From Bacillus sp. AFS059628 (GTDB lineage: Bacteria > Bacillota > Bacilli > Bacillales > Bacillaceae_G), in contig NZ_NVEC01000023.1 of NCBI RefSeq assembly GCF_002571225.1, forward strand, positions 13,896 to 77,895: a stretch of 64,000 nt of DNA, written 5' to 3'. Each line of letters begins with the position of its first letter. The first letter of the stretch is position 1. Of this stretch, positions 36,063-45,268 are shown in pieces. The notes beneath the pieces were generated by a model. The model worked only from the letters and a program-made list of their open reading frames with translations, did no database searches and was not told the DNA's origin. Position numbers and translations under genes: made by a program.

Positions 36063-37397
36063 TTTAAAAAATGAAACCCGTTAGGGTTTATTTGGGATGC
36101 TTATTTTTAAGAGTATGCTTTTATTTTAGGAATGTTTTGATCCGATGAGCCGAAAGCTCAAGTTGTGCTTACTCTTAAGTTGATGGGCATGATTCTTTAC
36201 CCACACATGCTGAAATCGGAACTGGCAGGATGAGACGATATATTTCTTAATGTTTGATAGATTTAACAATGGTGATTCTAAAAATGATCAGAATATTAAT
36301 GTTCTTGATCCATTTAGTTTTCAAGGAAGGATTTTCAGGGGATTATTGATAAATTAGATTACCTAAAAGACCTTGGTTTTACCACATTAATGCGTACCCT
36401 ATCTTTAAAAATGATTATAAGGGGCATGATGGATATAGAATCACAGATTTTATAAAACGAATGAGCATTTTTGATCAATAAAAGAGTTTAAAAAACTAGT
36501 TGATGAGTCACATAAAAGAAATTTAAAAATCATCATTGATTTTCCTACGAATCAAGTGAGTGCAGAAAATCCTTTAGTTAATGAACCAAATAAGAAGGAT
36601 TGGTTTAAAGAGGAATCTGCAGAACATGTTTTTGCAATGGGTCAAACAAATCCTGACGTAAATCAATATAAATTGATACTGCAAAATGGCGGATAACAAA
36701 AATAAATATAGATGGATATTTAACGATTAATCGATCGATGAAACCTGTGCTTGCTATTAAAGAAGATTAAAAACAATCTAAATTCCATAGTAATGGGAGC
36801 CTTTTTCAATAAGCATTATATGAAAAGATATACAAGAGATATGGTTAATAATAATGAATTTTCAGGTGAACGATGGAAATTAGCGTTAACTTATTTATAT
36901 ACTCAAGAAGAAATACCAATTGTCTATTATGGTTCTGAAATTGCAATTGATGGTGGCAATGTTCCTGATAATCAAAAGATGATGAATTTCAGAACGGAAA
37001 AAATGGATTTATTATATAAAAAGGAAATATGGAGATGATAAAAATATTGTCGTAATTAACAATACAAACCAAACATAGGTTGTTAAACTAACAACAGATC
37101 AAGTAAATAATATAGAAGAATCTAGAGGTTTATTAAATGGTGGGGGTGTTCGTGCATGCCCATCAACCTAAGATTTTAAGATACCCCATAACGAAAATTT
37201 CACCTTTTTACAGTTATTTATGAGAATTCGGCTCATTTTTTTGTTTTGGAGAACAACCAATTTTTTAAATTGATAGAGATGCATTATAGAATTTGGTTGG
37301 TGTCAAATCAATCCATTTGGATGGGGACAGAAAGTAATTTCTGTTTTATGTTGATTAATGAATGAAACTTAAAACTTTAATTAAGAGGGGGAGAATT

Positions 37398-37775
37398 ATG
37401 AATTTGACCATATTGGATACTACATTTTCTGTTATAAAATTACCTAAAACAGAAGAAGTACCTTCTTGGGCGAGCAAAGGCGAATTATTTTCTATCACAC
37501 GTACAAATGAAGAACTTTCGATTGTTTGTGCTTCATCCAATGTTCCTGATAACATTCTAAAAGACGTTGAGCATGATTGGAAGTGCATTAAAGTAGAAGG
37601 TATGTTAGATTTTGGATTAACAGGAATATTATCTTCCTTAGCCAATCCACTAGCGGATAATAATATAAGCATTTTTGCTATTTCTACTTTTAACACTGAT
37701 TATTTATTAGTTAAACTGCATTCCATAGAAAAAGCAAAATCAGTATTGGAAAATGCAGGACATACATTTATCTAG
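37398..37775 (+). CDS. ACT-domain (CASTOR/ACT-7-like) protein
   Basis: The product has 125 residues from ATG 37398, which has AGAGGGGGAG upstream. It shows FSVIKLPKTEEVPSWASKGELFSITRTNEELSIVC and later GLTGILSSLANPLADNNISIFAISTFNTDYLLVK, the pattern of the small ACT-type proteins that bind amino acids. Its biological role is not established. It is the passenger of a mobile cassette, like fosB in the sister element, which suggests it gives a selectable trait. Confidence 0.85.
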   Translation: MNLTILDTTFSVIKLPKTEEVPSWASKGELFSITRTNEELSIVCASSNVPDNILKDVEHDWKCIKVEGMLDFGLTGILSSLANPLADNNISIFAISTFNTDYLLVKLHSIEKAKSVLENAGHTFI

Positions 37776-37839
37776 GCGTATAAATACTAACTAAACCAGT
37801 AATAGAAACTAATACATCAGCTATTTCTTTATATAAAAA

Positions 37840-38441
37840 ACTATTTAGACGCGTTATTATATATCGATTAACTGAAAAACAACTTTGAGAACGTAAAAAA
37901 AACAAGTGTATACGGAAAGTAAAAAGGGTATTACATACTCAGAGAAAAGCAAACGATTAACTGGTATGAACATTTATGTTACCAATACACCTTTGGAATG
38001 GGTTCCGAGGGAATAAATACATGATTTTTATTCCCTCCGCTGGCAGATTGAGATTATCTTTAAAACTTGGAAATCCTTATTTCAAATTCATGATTGGCAC
38101 AATATGAAACGAGAGCGATTAGAATGCCACATTTATGGAAAACTCATCGCTATTTTTCTATGTTCTTCTACCATGTTTAAGATGCAATAATTAATTTTAC
38201 AAAAGAAGAAAAGAGAATTAAGCGAATATAAGCCATTGGAATGATTCAAGGCCATCTATACATTCTTTATCAAGCTATACAGCAAAACACCCGAGAAATA
38301 ACAAAGGTTTTAATCCACCTGTTTCATCTTCTACAGAAGAATGGACGAAAATCTCATGGATATAAGAAGAAGACTGTCTTTGATATTATAGGTGTTGTCT
38401 ATGAGTATAATGGATTGAGAAAACAAAAGAAAATTGAATAA
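37840..38441 (+). pseudogene. decayed 3' half of an IS231-type transposase
   Basis: Broken frames show IIYRLTEKQL, EWVP, and [10 protein letters not shown]. The last part, from [19 protein letters not shown] to [15 protein letters not shown], matches the C terminus of the transposase at 34626. The 5' half with two of the three catalytic residues is gone. Confidence 0.8.
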
Positions 38442-38763
38442 TAAAAAAAGTGAAACCGATTAGGATTTATTTGGTATGCACATTTTTAAGAATATACTTC
38501 TATTTTAAGAATGTTTTAACCCGGCTGAACGAAAGTTCAGTTTGTTTACACTCTTAAGTTGATGGGCATGGGGTGTTCGTGCAGAGAAGAAAACCTTTAA
38601 ACTTGCTTTAGAAAGAGAATCCGCTGAAATTTATAAGGTTGTAGAAAAAACAGGTATTAACTTTATGTTTATTTCAGTACTTGTTCTTATTTGGATTGTA
38701 TTCTTTGCCTTTATCTTCATTATTAAGAAGCAAGGAAAGATAAAAAAATATAATAGCTTTTAA

Positions 38764-39584
38764 AGAATAAAGATGGTGATTCTAAATGGCGTTAAATAAT
38801 AATTTTTTGAGCACCCTTTTCATTTTGGTTATTAGAATATCTATTTAAAATATACTCGCAATGTCTTACCTCCTTTGGATACAAAGGACGGTTAATAAGA
38901 ATCTTTCATCTTTATTATCTAAAGCAACACACTAGAAACAAGTAAGAATACTGTTACAATATTACTTGGAAAAGAACCTGAGTTAAGTTTTTCAATTCGA
39001 TAGGTTCTTTGTCTTTCGGTTCACAAAAAATTAATAATAAATATATGGAAATAAAGTTACCGCGAGTGTATGATAAACTTATCGAACCAGACGGTTCGGT
39101 CTGAGGTGATTTAAGAATATAGATAAAGTATCTATACTAATCCTTTCGGTAAAATTCCCGATTTATTTGATTTTTAAAAATAGAAGAACTATAAAAAAGG
39201 GGAAGATTAGTAATTTAAAACAACCTAGAAGAGAACTAGTTAAAGTATTGTATGTGAAAAGCCAATACGACTCATTTTATAATTTATCGTGTCTAGATGT
39301 GTTAGTCTTTTTAATGCATAGTAGTAGAGTATTCAACTTATCCTTCAATCTTATGGGTAGTGGTTACATTGCTACTTTTTGTGAATATCGGAGCCCTGAT
39401 AGGAATGACTCATAAAGACATTAAAAATTATTAATTTAGCAGAAATCCCCGAGGAAAATGATTAGATAACGTGTCAAATTGAAAAATCATATGGATGGGT
39501 AACGTTTTTATTCATAATGGCTACCGTCTTTATCATGACAAATCATTGTTTATTTTCTTAAATGTTTTAACGGAGGGAGATAAA
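38764..39584 (+). other. remnant-rich stretch without an intact gene
   Basis: This 820-bp spacer contains scraps of frames for a membrane protein (about 39330-39420, SILWVVVTLLLFVNIGALIGMTHKD) that I cannot name, and a TetR-type palindrome at 39086-39102. No gene with a ribosome site is convincing before 39585. Confidence 0.35.
39086..39102. promoter_or_regulatory. second TetR-type operator-like palindrome
   Basis: ACCAGACGGTTCGGTCT differs at one base from the operator at 32708-32724. The gene that followed it appears to be lost. Confidence 0.5.
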
Positions 39585-40223
39585 ATGAAAAAAATTATTA
39601 GAGTAACAATTTTAATCATTTCGATCATGTGGGTACTGCATACATTTTCAAAGAATTTTATTGTTGACCCTACTTTTCATGATTTTATTTCCAGAAAGGA
39701 TCAACTTATAGCGAATGAATCCCTATGGATACTAATGATTCGTATTCATATTATTCTGGCCATTACGTCTCTTCTCACTGGCCCTTTAGAAATCATAAAG
39801 AGAATTCGAGTTAAATCTTTAAAGTTTCACCGTTGGAATGGCCGCTTATATGTTTTGTCTATTATTTTAAATTTCATTCCGGGAGTCTATGTCTCTTTCT
39901 TTGCAACAGGTGGATTTCTGAGTACAACTGGGTTTCTAATTTTAGATACATTATGGCTTGGAACAACGATCCTTGGTTATTTAAGTATAAAAAAACAGAA
40001 GGTAATCTTACATAGTCAATGGATGATTCGAAGCTTCTTTCTTTCTTTTGCGAATATGACCATTTATATAATTGTGGCTATTACTCATAAAGTTTTGAAT
40101 TTCCCATATGGGACTTCCTACACAATAGCAGTCTGGTTATGTTGGATTCTAAACCTTCTTATAGCAGAACTAATAATTAGAAAAAAAACTTCTTATAAAA
40201 AATCCTATGATGCGAACTTATGA
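39585..40223 (+). CDS. DUF2306-family membrane protein
   Basis: The product has 212 residues from ATG 39585, with GGAGGGAGA upstream. There are about six hydrophobic helices, with the family pattern RIHIILAITSLLTGPLEI, LKFHRWNGRLYVLSII, and LHSQWMIRSFFLSFANMTIYI containing conserved histidines. The function of DUF2306 proteins is unknown; the histidines suggest haem or metal binding. A broken MerR regulator follows 35 bp downstream. Confidence 0.8.
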   Translation: MKKIIRVTILIISIMWVLHTFSKNFIVDPTFHDFISRKDQLIANESLWILMIRIHIILAITSLLTGPLEIIKRIRVKSLKFHRWNGRLYVLSIILNFIPGVYVSFFATGGFLSTTGFLILDTLWLGTTILGYLSIKKQKVILHSQWMIRSFFLSFANMTIYIIVAITHKVLNFPYGTSYTIAVWLCWILNLLIAELIIRKKTSYKKSYDANL

Positions 40224-40258
40224 TGAGGTAAAAGGTGCAATCGAAGGAGGTGTTTTGG

Positions 40259-40410
40259 TTGTATAAAATCGGGGAATTTTCGAGGATTAATAAAATATAT
40301 CAAAGAATGTTAAGGTATTATGATGAAGAAGCTTTATTAAAGCCAAAAAAGATGTAGCGAAGGGTTATCGATATTATACGAACGATGATATTGCAATTGT
40401 TAATATTTCT
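40259..40410 (+). pseudogene. MerR-family regulator remnant
   Basis: A TTG start with GGAGGTG opens the frame YKIGEFSRINKIYQRMLRYY with EEALLKP, a MerR helix-turn-helix. A TAG near 40355 breaks it; the next codons in another frame read KGYRYYTNDDIAIVNIS. The ligand domain is absent. Confidence 0.75.
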
Positions 40411-40576
40411 CGAAAGAAAGGGAGTGTTCAAGTCATGAAGAAAAAAATACTTATGTTTTTACCTATAGGTTATGGATACTCTACTGCTGTTTTCTTTTAG
40501 ATTTTCAGAAATTGGTGAAGTCTGTCTAATTTATTAAGAAAATCAGTAAATAATTTATAGTAAGTGAGGTAATATT

Positions 40577-40969
40577 ATGCAAAAAATTACTAGAACAAAT
40601 CCAGAGTTTATGCCTAGACCAGTAGGCAACTACAGTCATATCACTAGAGTGCCAAAAGGTGCAAGTTTAGTTGTAACCTCTGGCCAAGTAGGAACTGATA
40701 TGGATGGTAATGTTCCTTCAAGTTTAAACGACCAAATCACAAATACTTTTGCAAACATAAAAAAGGTACTTGAATCAGAAGGATTTACTGAAGAGAACGT
40801 TATAAAGGTTAACATTTGGGCAACAGAAGAGATAGATTGGGAGCATTTTTATCCTCAGTGGGATGAATTATTTAAAACTGCATATCCATCTATGACAGTT
40901 GCGTATATTTCTGCATTAGGATGGCCTGAATTAAAAATTGAAATTGAACTTTGGTGCGCTGAAGTTTAA
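40577..40969 (+). CDS. RidA-family protein
   Basis: The product has 130 residues. The family pattern is clear: VTSGQVGTDMDGNVP, QITNTFANIKKVLESEGFTEENVIKVNIW, and the end YISALGWPELKIEIELWCAEV. RidA proteins hydrolyse reactive enamine/imine intermediates, though this branch lacks a readable context and its substrate is unknown. GTGAGG precedes the ATG. It has its own terminator and looks like a single-gene unit. Confidence 0.87.
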   Translation: MQKITRTNPEFMPRPVGNYSHITRVPKGASLVVTSGQVGTDMDGNVPSSLNDQITNTFANIKKVLESEGFTEENVIKVNIWATEEIDWEHFYPQWDELFKTAYPSMTVAYISALGWPELKIEIELWCAEV

Positions 40970-40980
40970 TAATATGAAAA

Positions 40981-41010
40981 AGGAACAGTATTGACACTGT
41001 TCCTTTTTCA
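40981..41010 (+). terminator. terminator of the RidA-family gene
   Basis: AGGAACAGT (40981-40989) pairs perfectly with ACTGTTCCT (40996-41004), followed by TTTTT. Confidence 0.88.
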
Positions 41011-41440
41011 ATTTACGAGCAGAAAGAGCATAAGATACACCCCATGACTTGATACTCTCAAGGACAAAATTGGCTCGATTACAAACATGGTCTTTAGGGA
41101 TTTTTATAAGTTCATAATCAAGTTTACGATACATTGCATATATAATTTCAAAAGTTATAATAGCTTCATCAAATTCTTGTTTCTTTCCATCATTTCTTTG
41201 AAATATTTTACCATATAAGGAAATTATTTTTACTACATTGACATTCTTGATAGTTGTAATAATTTTTCTTAATTCAATATTGTTAGGTAAACCTTCCATT
41301 AATAAATGAACAGCACGTTTTGTTATACGCCAACAAGTATTTAAAACAAGAGTTGCGACAATAACAATGGCAAGTGGATTAGCCCAACCCCAGTTGAAAA
41401 ACATTATTAGTATGGCAGCAACTTCCTTCTTCATAATCAA
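41010..41440 (-). pseudogene. in-frame fusion of two fragments: cation-efflux protein and P-loop ATPase-like
   Basis: The first ~65 residues (WANPLAIVIVATLVLNTCWRI, AVHLLMEGLPNNIELRKIIT) match the last helix region of cation diffusion facilitators. The rest (FDEAIITFEIIYAMYRKLDYELIKIPKD, NRANFVLESIKSWG) looks like the C-terminal part of an AAA_28/NadR-type P-loop kinase. Neither part is complete and there is no Walker A, so this is probably a scar. The frame runs into the RidA terminator. Confidence 0.5.
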
Positions 41441-41809
41441 ATTGTAGTTTTATCTATGCTCTTTTTATAAATAATGGAAATTTTCGTAAATAGCTCAAAT
41501 ACTTAATTAAACTGGTTTCTTGCTCTTTTCTTCACCCCATACTTTTTATATAACTGCAAAACAATCGTAAAAATACTATTACCGATTTTTTCTTTGTTAC
41601 AATTAGCTACGAAGTATTAGATAAGAGCCTAGATAATGAATCGATATAAGTATTTGGAATCGTTTCCTTGATCTAAGAGCAGTTCCTCTACGATGTTACA
41701 AAGGTAAACGGTGAAGTAATTGCTGTTGCGATCTTTTTTAATTCTTTATTATTCATAAATTATATCTCCCTCTTTTTTGGTATTTTAATTTCTATTAGGC
41801 GGTATCGAA
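41441..41809. other. gene-free stretch
   Basis: A+T-rich DNA between two scars; no structure recognised. Confidence 0.3.
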
Positions 41810-42061
41810 TTGATTATGAATGTTGCTAATAATATCGGAGATATCACTATTCAAGAGAGTTTAAAGTGGAAACAATTATCTCTTTCATCCAAAAATGGTA
41901 CATCTATTAGAATCGATCGTTTTTCAGATTCACAAATAAGTCTTTTCGTACATTGTCAAACAACTTTGGTTGATGAATGGAGAGAATTATTTGGTAACTC
42001 TTTAGACTTTTCTGGAAACAGAGCAATCTTACTTTCAGTTAAAAGTGAGTTATCAATTTAA
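41810..42061 (+). pseudogene. DUF1801-like fragment
   Basis: About 80 residues (NVANNIGDITIQESLKWKQLS, IRIDRFSDSQISLFVHCQTTLVDEWR) match the middle of DUF1801-type proteins. The N-terminal third and the usual C-terminal helix are missing, and the start has no ribosome site. Confidence 0.55.
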
Positions 42062-42280
42062 GATTTAACACTTTGCATTCAAATGGCGTTGATTTATTAT
42101 AAAAAATAAAGATACTATAAAACTCATTCAACGCTAATATTTTAATTACATTTTGATTTATATAAAATAATGTAATTGATGATTCTTCTTGGCCGAGGTT
42201 CGGTGGGGGCTAGAGGCTGTTTTGACGTTTGAATATATTGCTTTCAAACAATTTTTAAATAGATTTCTCAATCTTTAGAT

Positions 42281-42310
42281 TTGACACGTGCATATTCATG
42301 CACGTATCAT
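42281..42310 (+). promoter_or_regulatory. promoter with ArsR operator in its spacer
   Basis: TTGACA (42281-42286), 18 nt, TATCAT (42305-42310). The spacer is filled by the palindrome ACGTGCAT-ATTC-ATGCACGT (42286-42305). Confidence 0.75.
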
Positions 42311-42332
42311 ATATACAGGTGGTGAGACAAAA

Positions 42333-42659
42333 ATGAGCAGGGATGAAGAACTTAAATGTTCAAATGAAATTAATAATGCTATTGATTTTGACTTTTATAA
42401 AACATTATTTGATCCTGTTAGAATTGAAATTATTAGATATTTAGCTGTTTATGGAGCGAAAAATATAACTGAAATTGCTGAAAATCTCCCACAGGATAGA
42501 TCGGTTATTTCAAGGCATTTAGATTTAATGCATAGATTTGAAATTGTTTCAAAAACAAAAATAGGAAGAAATATTTTCTATGAAGTAAATAGCAAAATGA
42601 TATTTGATAAGTTTAAATTTACGACTGATCAATTAGAAAAACTCTTAAGTAGCTGCTAA
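42333..42659 (+). CDS. ArsR-family repressor
   Basis: The product has 108 residues from ATG 42333, which has AGGTGGTGAG upstream; a longer in-frame start at 42288 falls inside the promoter. The winged helix reads LFDPVRIEIIRYLAVYGAKNITEIAENLPQDRSVISRHLDLMHRFEIV with a wing RNIFYEV. Two cysteines (C9, C108) are far apart in sequence. It is likely autorepressed through the palindrome in its promoter and controls the oxidoreductase 88 bp downstream. A truncated copy of its 5' end lies at 23491. Confidence 0.88.
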   Translation: MSRDEELKCSNEINNAIDFDFYKTLFDPVRIEIIRYLAVYGAKNITEIAENLPQDRSVISRHLDLMHRFEIVSKTKIGRNIFYEVNSKMIFDKFKFTTDQLEKLLSSC

Positions 42660-42680
42660 CCTTGAGTTTTTCTGCTTGAT

Positions 42681-42699
42681 ACGTGCAATTATGCGCACT
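42681..42699. promoter_or_regulatory. second ArsR-operator-like site
   Basis: ACGTGCAATTATGCGCACT resembles the palindrome at 42286 and lies between the ArsR gene and the oxidoreductase, next to another ATGCAT. Confidence 0.5.
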
Positions 42700-42747
42700 T
42701 ATGCATATTTTGTAACCACCTTAATTAAAAGTTAAAGGAGAAAAAGT

Positions 42748-43320
42748 ATGAAAACTATAGTATATGTTCACCCATGGGATGGAAGTTATAATCATGCAAT
42801 TTTATCTAAAGTAGTAGATACATTTAAGGAAAGAAATCAACAATTTCAATTGATTGATATATATCAAGATAAGTTTGATCCAATTTATCACGCGAGTGAG
42901 TTGAAATTATATTCGAAAGGTAAGTATGGTAACGATTTAGTGGGTAAGTATCAGTCAATGTTAAAGTCAAGTAATGAGGTGATTTTTATATTTCCAATCT
43001 GGTGGTATAATGTTCCAGCAATATTAAAAGGTTTTTTAGATAAAGTACTTCTAAAAGATTTTGCTTATATTGAAAATAAGAATGGAACAATGAAAGGACT
43101 GCTTAATAATATCCAGTCAGTAAAAGTTATCACAACCGGCCAAGCTCCTAAATGGTATATTCAATTTTTGGGAGGAAATGGTATAAAAAAATCTTTTATT
43201 AAAGCAACATTGAAAGCTGTAGGAATGAAAAATATTCAATGGATACACTGTGGATATGTATCTATAGGTAAGAATGAAAATCGGGTGAAATTTTTAAATT
43301 CATTACCTACCAAACTATAA
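42748..43320 (+). CDS. NAD(P)H-dependent FMN oxidoreductase (flavodoxin fold, MdaB/KefF-like)
   Basis: The product has 190 residues. The flavodoxin-like fold shows VYVHPWDGSYNHAILSKVVD (phosphate loop), then EVIFIFPIWWYNVPAILKGFLDKVLLKDFAY, a quinone-reductase signature, and the GQAPKWYIQF loop. Such enzymes reduce quinones or azo dyes with NAD(P)H. AAAGGAG precedes the ATG. It pairs with the ArsR repressor upstream, so a thiol- or quinone-stress response is a reasonable inference. Confidence 0.88.
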   Translation: MKTIVYVHPWDGSYNHAILSKVVDTFKERNQQFQLIDIYQDKFDPIYHASELKLYSKGKYGNDLVGKYQSMLKSSNEVIFIFPIWWYNVPAILKGFLDKVLLKDFAYIENKNGTMKGLLNNIQSVKVITTGQAPKWYIQFLGGNGIKKSFIKATLKAVGMKNIQWIHCGYVSIGKNENRVKFLNSLPTKL

Positions 43321-43578
43321 ATATATATGGGATTAGATTTGGATCTATATTCGTAGAAATGCGACATGCTTGATGACTGTGTGATTTATTTATTGAAACT
43401 AGTCGAAGTATCTTTAAAATAACAATAAAAAACGGAGGTTTTCCGTGTGTCTCAACTGTCTGGTATAGGATCAGGATACGCTATAAATTCAACTGATAAC
43501 GAAAAAAAGAAATTGTTGATGCTATCCAGATTGTTGCAACAAAATTGATTGTACTAATCTGAATAGGAGGATTAGGTT

Positions 43579-44034
43579 ATGGAAATAAATTTTAAAGAAA
43601 TTGATAGTAGTAATTACCGAGAATGTGTGGAGTTAAATGTAAAAGAAGAACAAGAAAATTTCATTTCACCTAATTATTTATCTCTTCTTGGAGTGCACTA
43701 TGAAGATGTTGAAGCTCATCCTATGGCTATTTATCAAGGAGAAAACATGATTGGATTTATTAAGTATGTTTTTTATCCTGTAGATGAGGATTACTCATTG
43801 GATTCATGGTGGATAGAACGTTTTATGATTGATAAGGCTTATCAAAATAAAGGTTATGGTAAGGAGTCACTCAAAAGGTTTCTAGATTTTTTCAGAAAAA
43901 AACATGGGAATATTGAGATCCGAATAGGAACGGCACCCGAAAATAGCGCCGCCATTAATTTATATGAAAAAGTTGGGTTTGAACAAACAGGGGAAATTGC
44001 AGTAGGAGAAGTGGTATTATGTCTAAAGTTATAA
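43579..44034 (+). CDS. GNAT acetyltransferase, spermidine/diamine type (BltD-like)
   Basis: The product has 151 residues. The fold is clear: VELNVKEEQENFISPNYLSL, WIERFMIDKAYQNKGYGKESLKRFLDFF, and EIRIGTAPENSAAINLYEKVGFEQTGE. The FI.PN.LSL and P..AI motifs resemble diamine acetyltransferases such as BltD. AGGAGG precedes the ATG. The neighbours are unrelated small units; its natural substrate is not shown. Confidence 0.86.
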   Translation: MEINFKEIDSSNYRECVELNVKEEQENFISPNYLSLLGVHYEDVEAHPMAIYQGENMIGFIKYVFYPVDEDYSLDSWWIERFMIDKAYQNKGYGKESLKRFLDFFRKKHGNIEIRIGTAPENSAAINLYEKVGFEQTGEIAVGEVVLCLKL

Positions 44035-44061
44035 AAAACATCTGCTACTATATCTAAAGAA

Positions 44062-45158
44062 GTGCAGCAATTCGACAACCAACTGACGTCACTTTTGGAT
44101 TTGCTTAAAGTTCCTGGCGTAGCTGTACTTGTATTTACGAAGGATAGAGTATTATACAAGAAAGAAATCGGATATGCCAATATTGAAGAGAAAATTCCGT
44201 ACACGTTGGACACAGTTACCAATATTGCTTCTATAAGTAAAACTTTTATTGGGGGATCATTGGCAAAAGCTCAGGAAGAGGGCTTGCTTAGCCTGGATGA
44301 AGACATCAATGACATACTTCCTTTCAAAGTTGTAAATTCATATTTCTCAAATGAGAAAATTACTTTGAAAAATCTTGCTTCACATACATCCGGAATAAAG
44401 GATGACGACACGAAATATATCAATTCATACAGTGCTTATGGCGCCAAGAATATGACCTTGAAAGATTTCTTATATAACTATCTGAATCCTGAGGGCAAAT
44501 GGTATTCAAAGGATAATTACTCAAACAATAAACCAGGGACAAGCTTTTCTTACAGCAATATCGGGTCTGCGCTTGCAGGATATTGCATCGAAGTAAGAAG
44601 CAAGATGACATATACCGATTATGTGAGGAAAAATATATTTAAAAAGCTGTCTATGAGCAGCAGCGGATGGAATAGGGGTGAATTCAGTCCAGTAAACATA
44701 GCTTTAAATTATTCTAAACTGAGGATTGATTTTACCAACCATACGGAATCCATGGGTGCCACGCTTGAGCCATTGCCTGCTTATGAGTTAATTACATATC
44801 CCGACGCGGGGTTATGACAACAGTAAATAATCTATCGAAATACTTGCAAGCTATAATGAACAGACAAGATACATTTATTACCGCGAAAAGCATTGATTTA
44901 ATGCTGCAAAAACAATTTAACGACACGAATGTTCCTCCAGAATGCAAAGAAACTGATGAAAATATAGGATTATTCTGGAGTTATAATGGTGAAAAGGTTT
45001 GGGGACATACCGGCAGTGATCCCGGAGTAGATACATCTATGTATGTAAATTCAAACAACGTAGGTATAATAACTTTTATAAACACTGACAACTCCAGTTT
45101 GGATGGAGAGAAATATGATGAATTAATGAAACTACTAATAAATTGCCCGATTAAGTAA
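44062..45158 (+). pseudogene. serine hydrolase (class C beta-lactamase-like), frameshifted
   Basis: The first frame (to 44817) shows SISKTFIGGSLAKAQ (SxxK), SHTSGIKD, and FSYSNIGSALAGY (YxN). The second frame (from about 44814) continues with TTVNNLSKYLQAIM and WGHTGSDPG (the HTG motif). The frames meet at DAGL / MTTV, so about one base was lost near 44815. The N terminus lacks a signal peptide and the upstream frame has no start with a ribosome site, so the gene is also truncated. Relatives are penicillin-binding-protein-like esterases or peptidases. Confidence 0.82.
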
Positions 45159-45268
45159 AACTTTGTCATTTGTATATTTCTTTTGTTCAGTAATCGGTCA
45201 TTGGATTGAATACCAATGAAATTAATATAAACGTACTTTATGAACATAATTAGAGGAGTTTGTTTTTG

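Larger units (their letters stand above)
33814..36191 (+). mobile_element. IS231/MIC231-type element carrying fosB, with 11-bp target duplication
   Basis: The left end CATGCCCATCAACTTAAGAA (33814-33833) and the right end CTCTTAAGTTGATGGGCATG (36172-36191) match at 19 of 20 positions. The direct repeat ATTCTTTACCC occurs at 33803-33813 and 36192-36202. Inside are a fosB-type gene and a full-length transposase, an arrangement described for modular IS231-MIC231 elements of the B. cereus group. It sits in the signal-peptide region of an amylase-family gene. Confidence 0.93.
37155..38570 (+). mobile_element. MIC231-type cassette with ACT-domain passenger, 11-bp target duplication
   Basis: The left end CATGCCCATCAACCTAAG (37155) and the right end CTCTTAAGTTGATGGGCATG (38551-38570) bound 1416 bp. 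GGGTGTTCGTG is repeated exactly at 37144-37154 and 38571-38581. The cargo is an ACT-domain gene; the transposase is reduced to a decayed 3' half, so movement would need help from another copy. Confidence 0.9.
33755..38763 (+). pseudogene. alpha-amylase-family (GH13) surface protein gene, interrupted twice
   Basis: The host gene pieces are 33755-33813, 36203-37154 and 38582-38763. The first piece encodes a signal peptide start (MLKKL, stop, HFVLCLFFVSILYP). The second reads FLMFDRFNNGD, INVLDPFSFQG, YLKDLGFTT and later YLYTQEEIPIVYYGSEIAIDGG, which are GH13 landmarks. The third ends in a C-terminal membrane helix (FMFISVLVLIWIVFFAFIFII) and KKQGKIKKYNSF. Apart from the two cassette insertions there are several stops and frameshifts. 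Family members hydrolyse alpha-glucans; this one would have been membrane anchored. Confidence 0.8.

Noticed and set aside
39167-39415. 82-codon open frame downstream of the orphan TetR operator
   Set aside because: No ribosome site; a membrane-protein-like reading appears in a different frame at its end, so the frame itself is probably not a gene.
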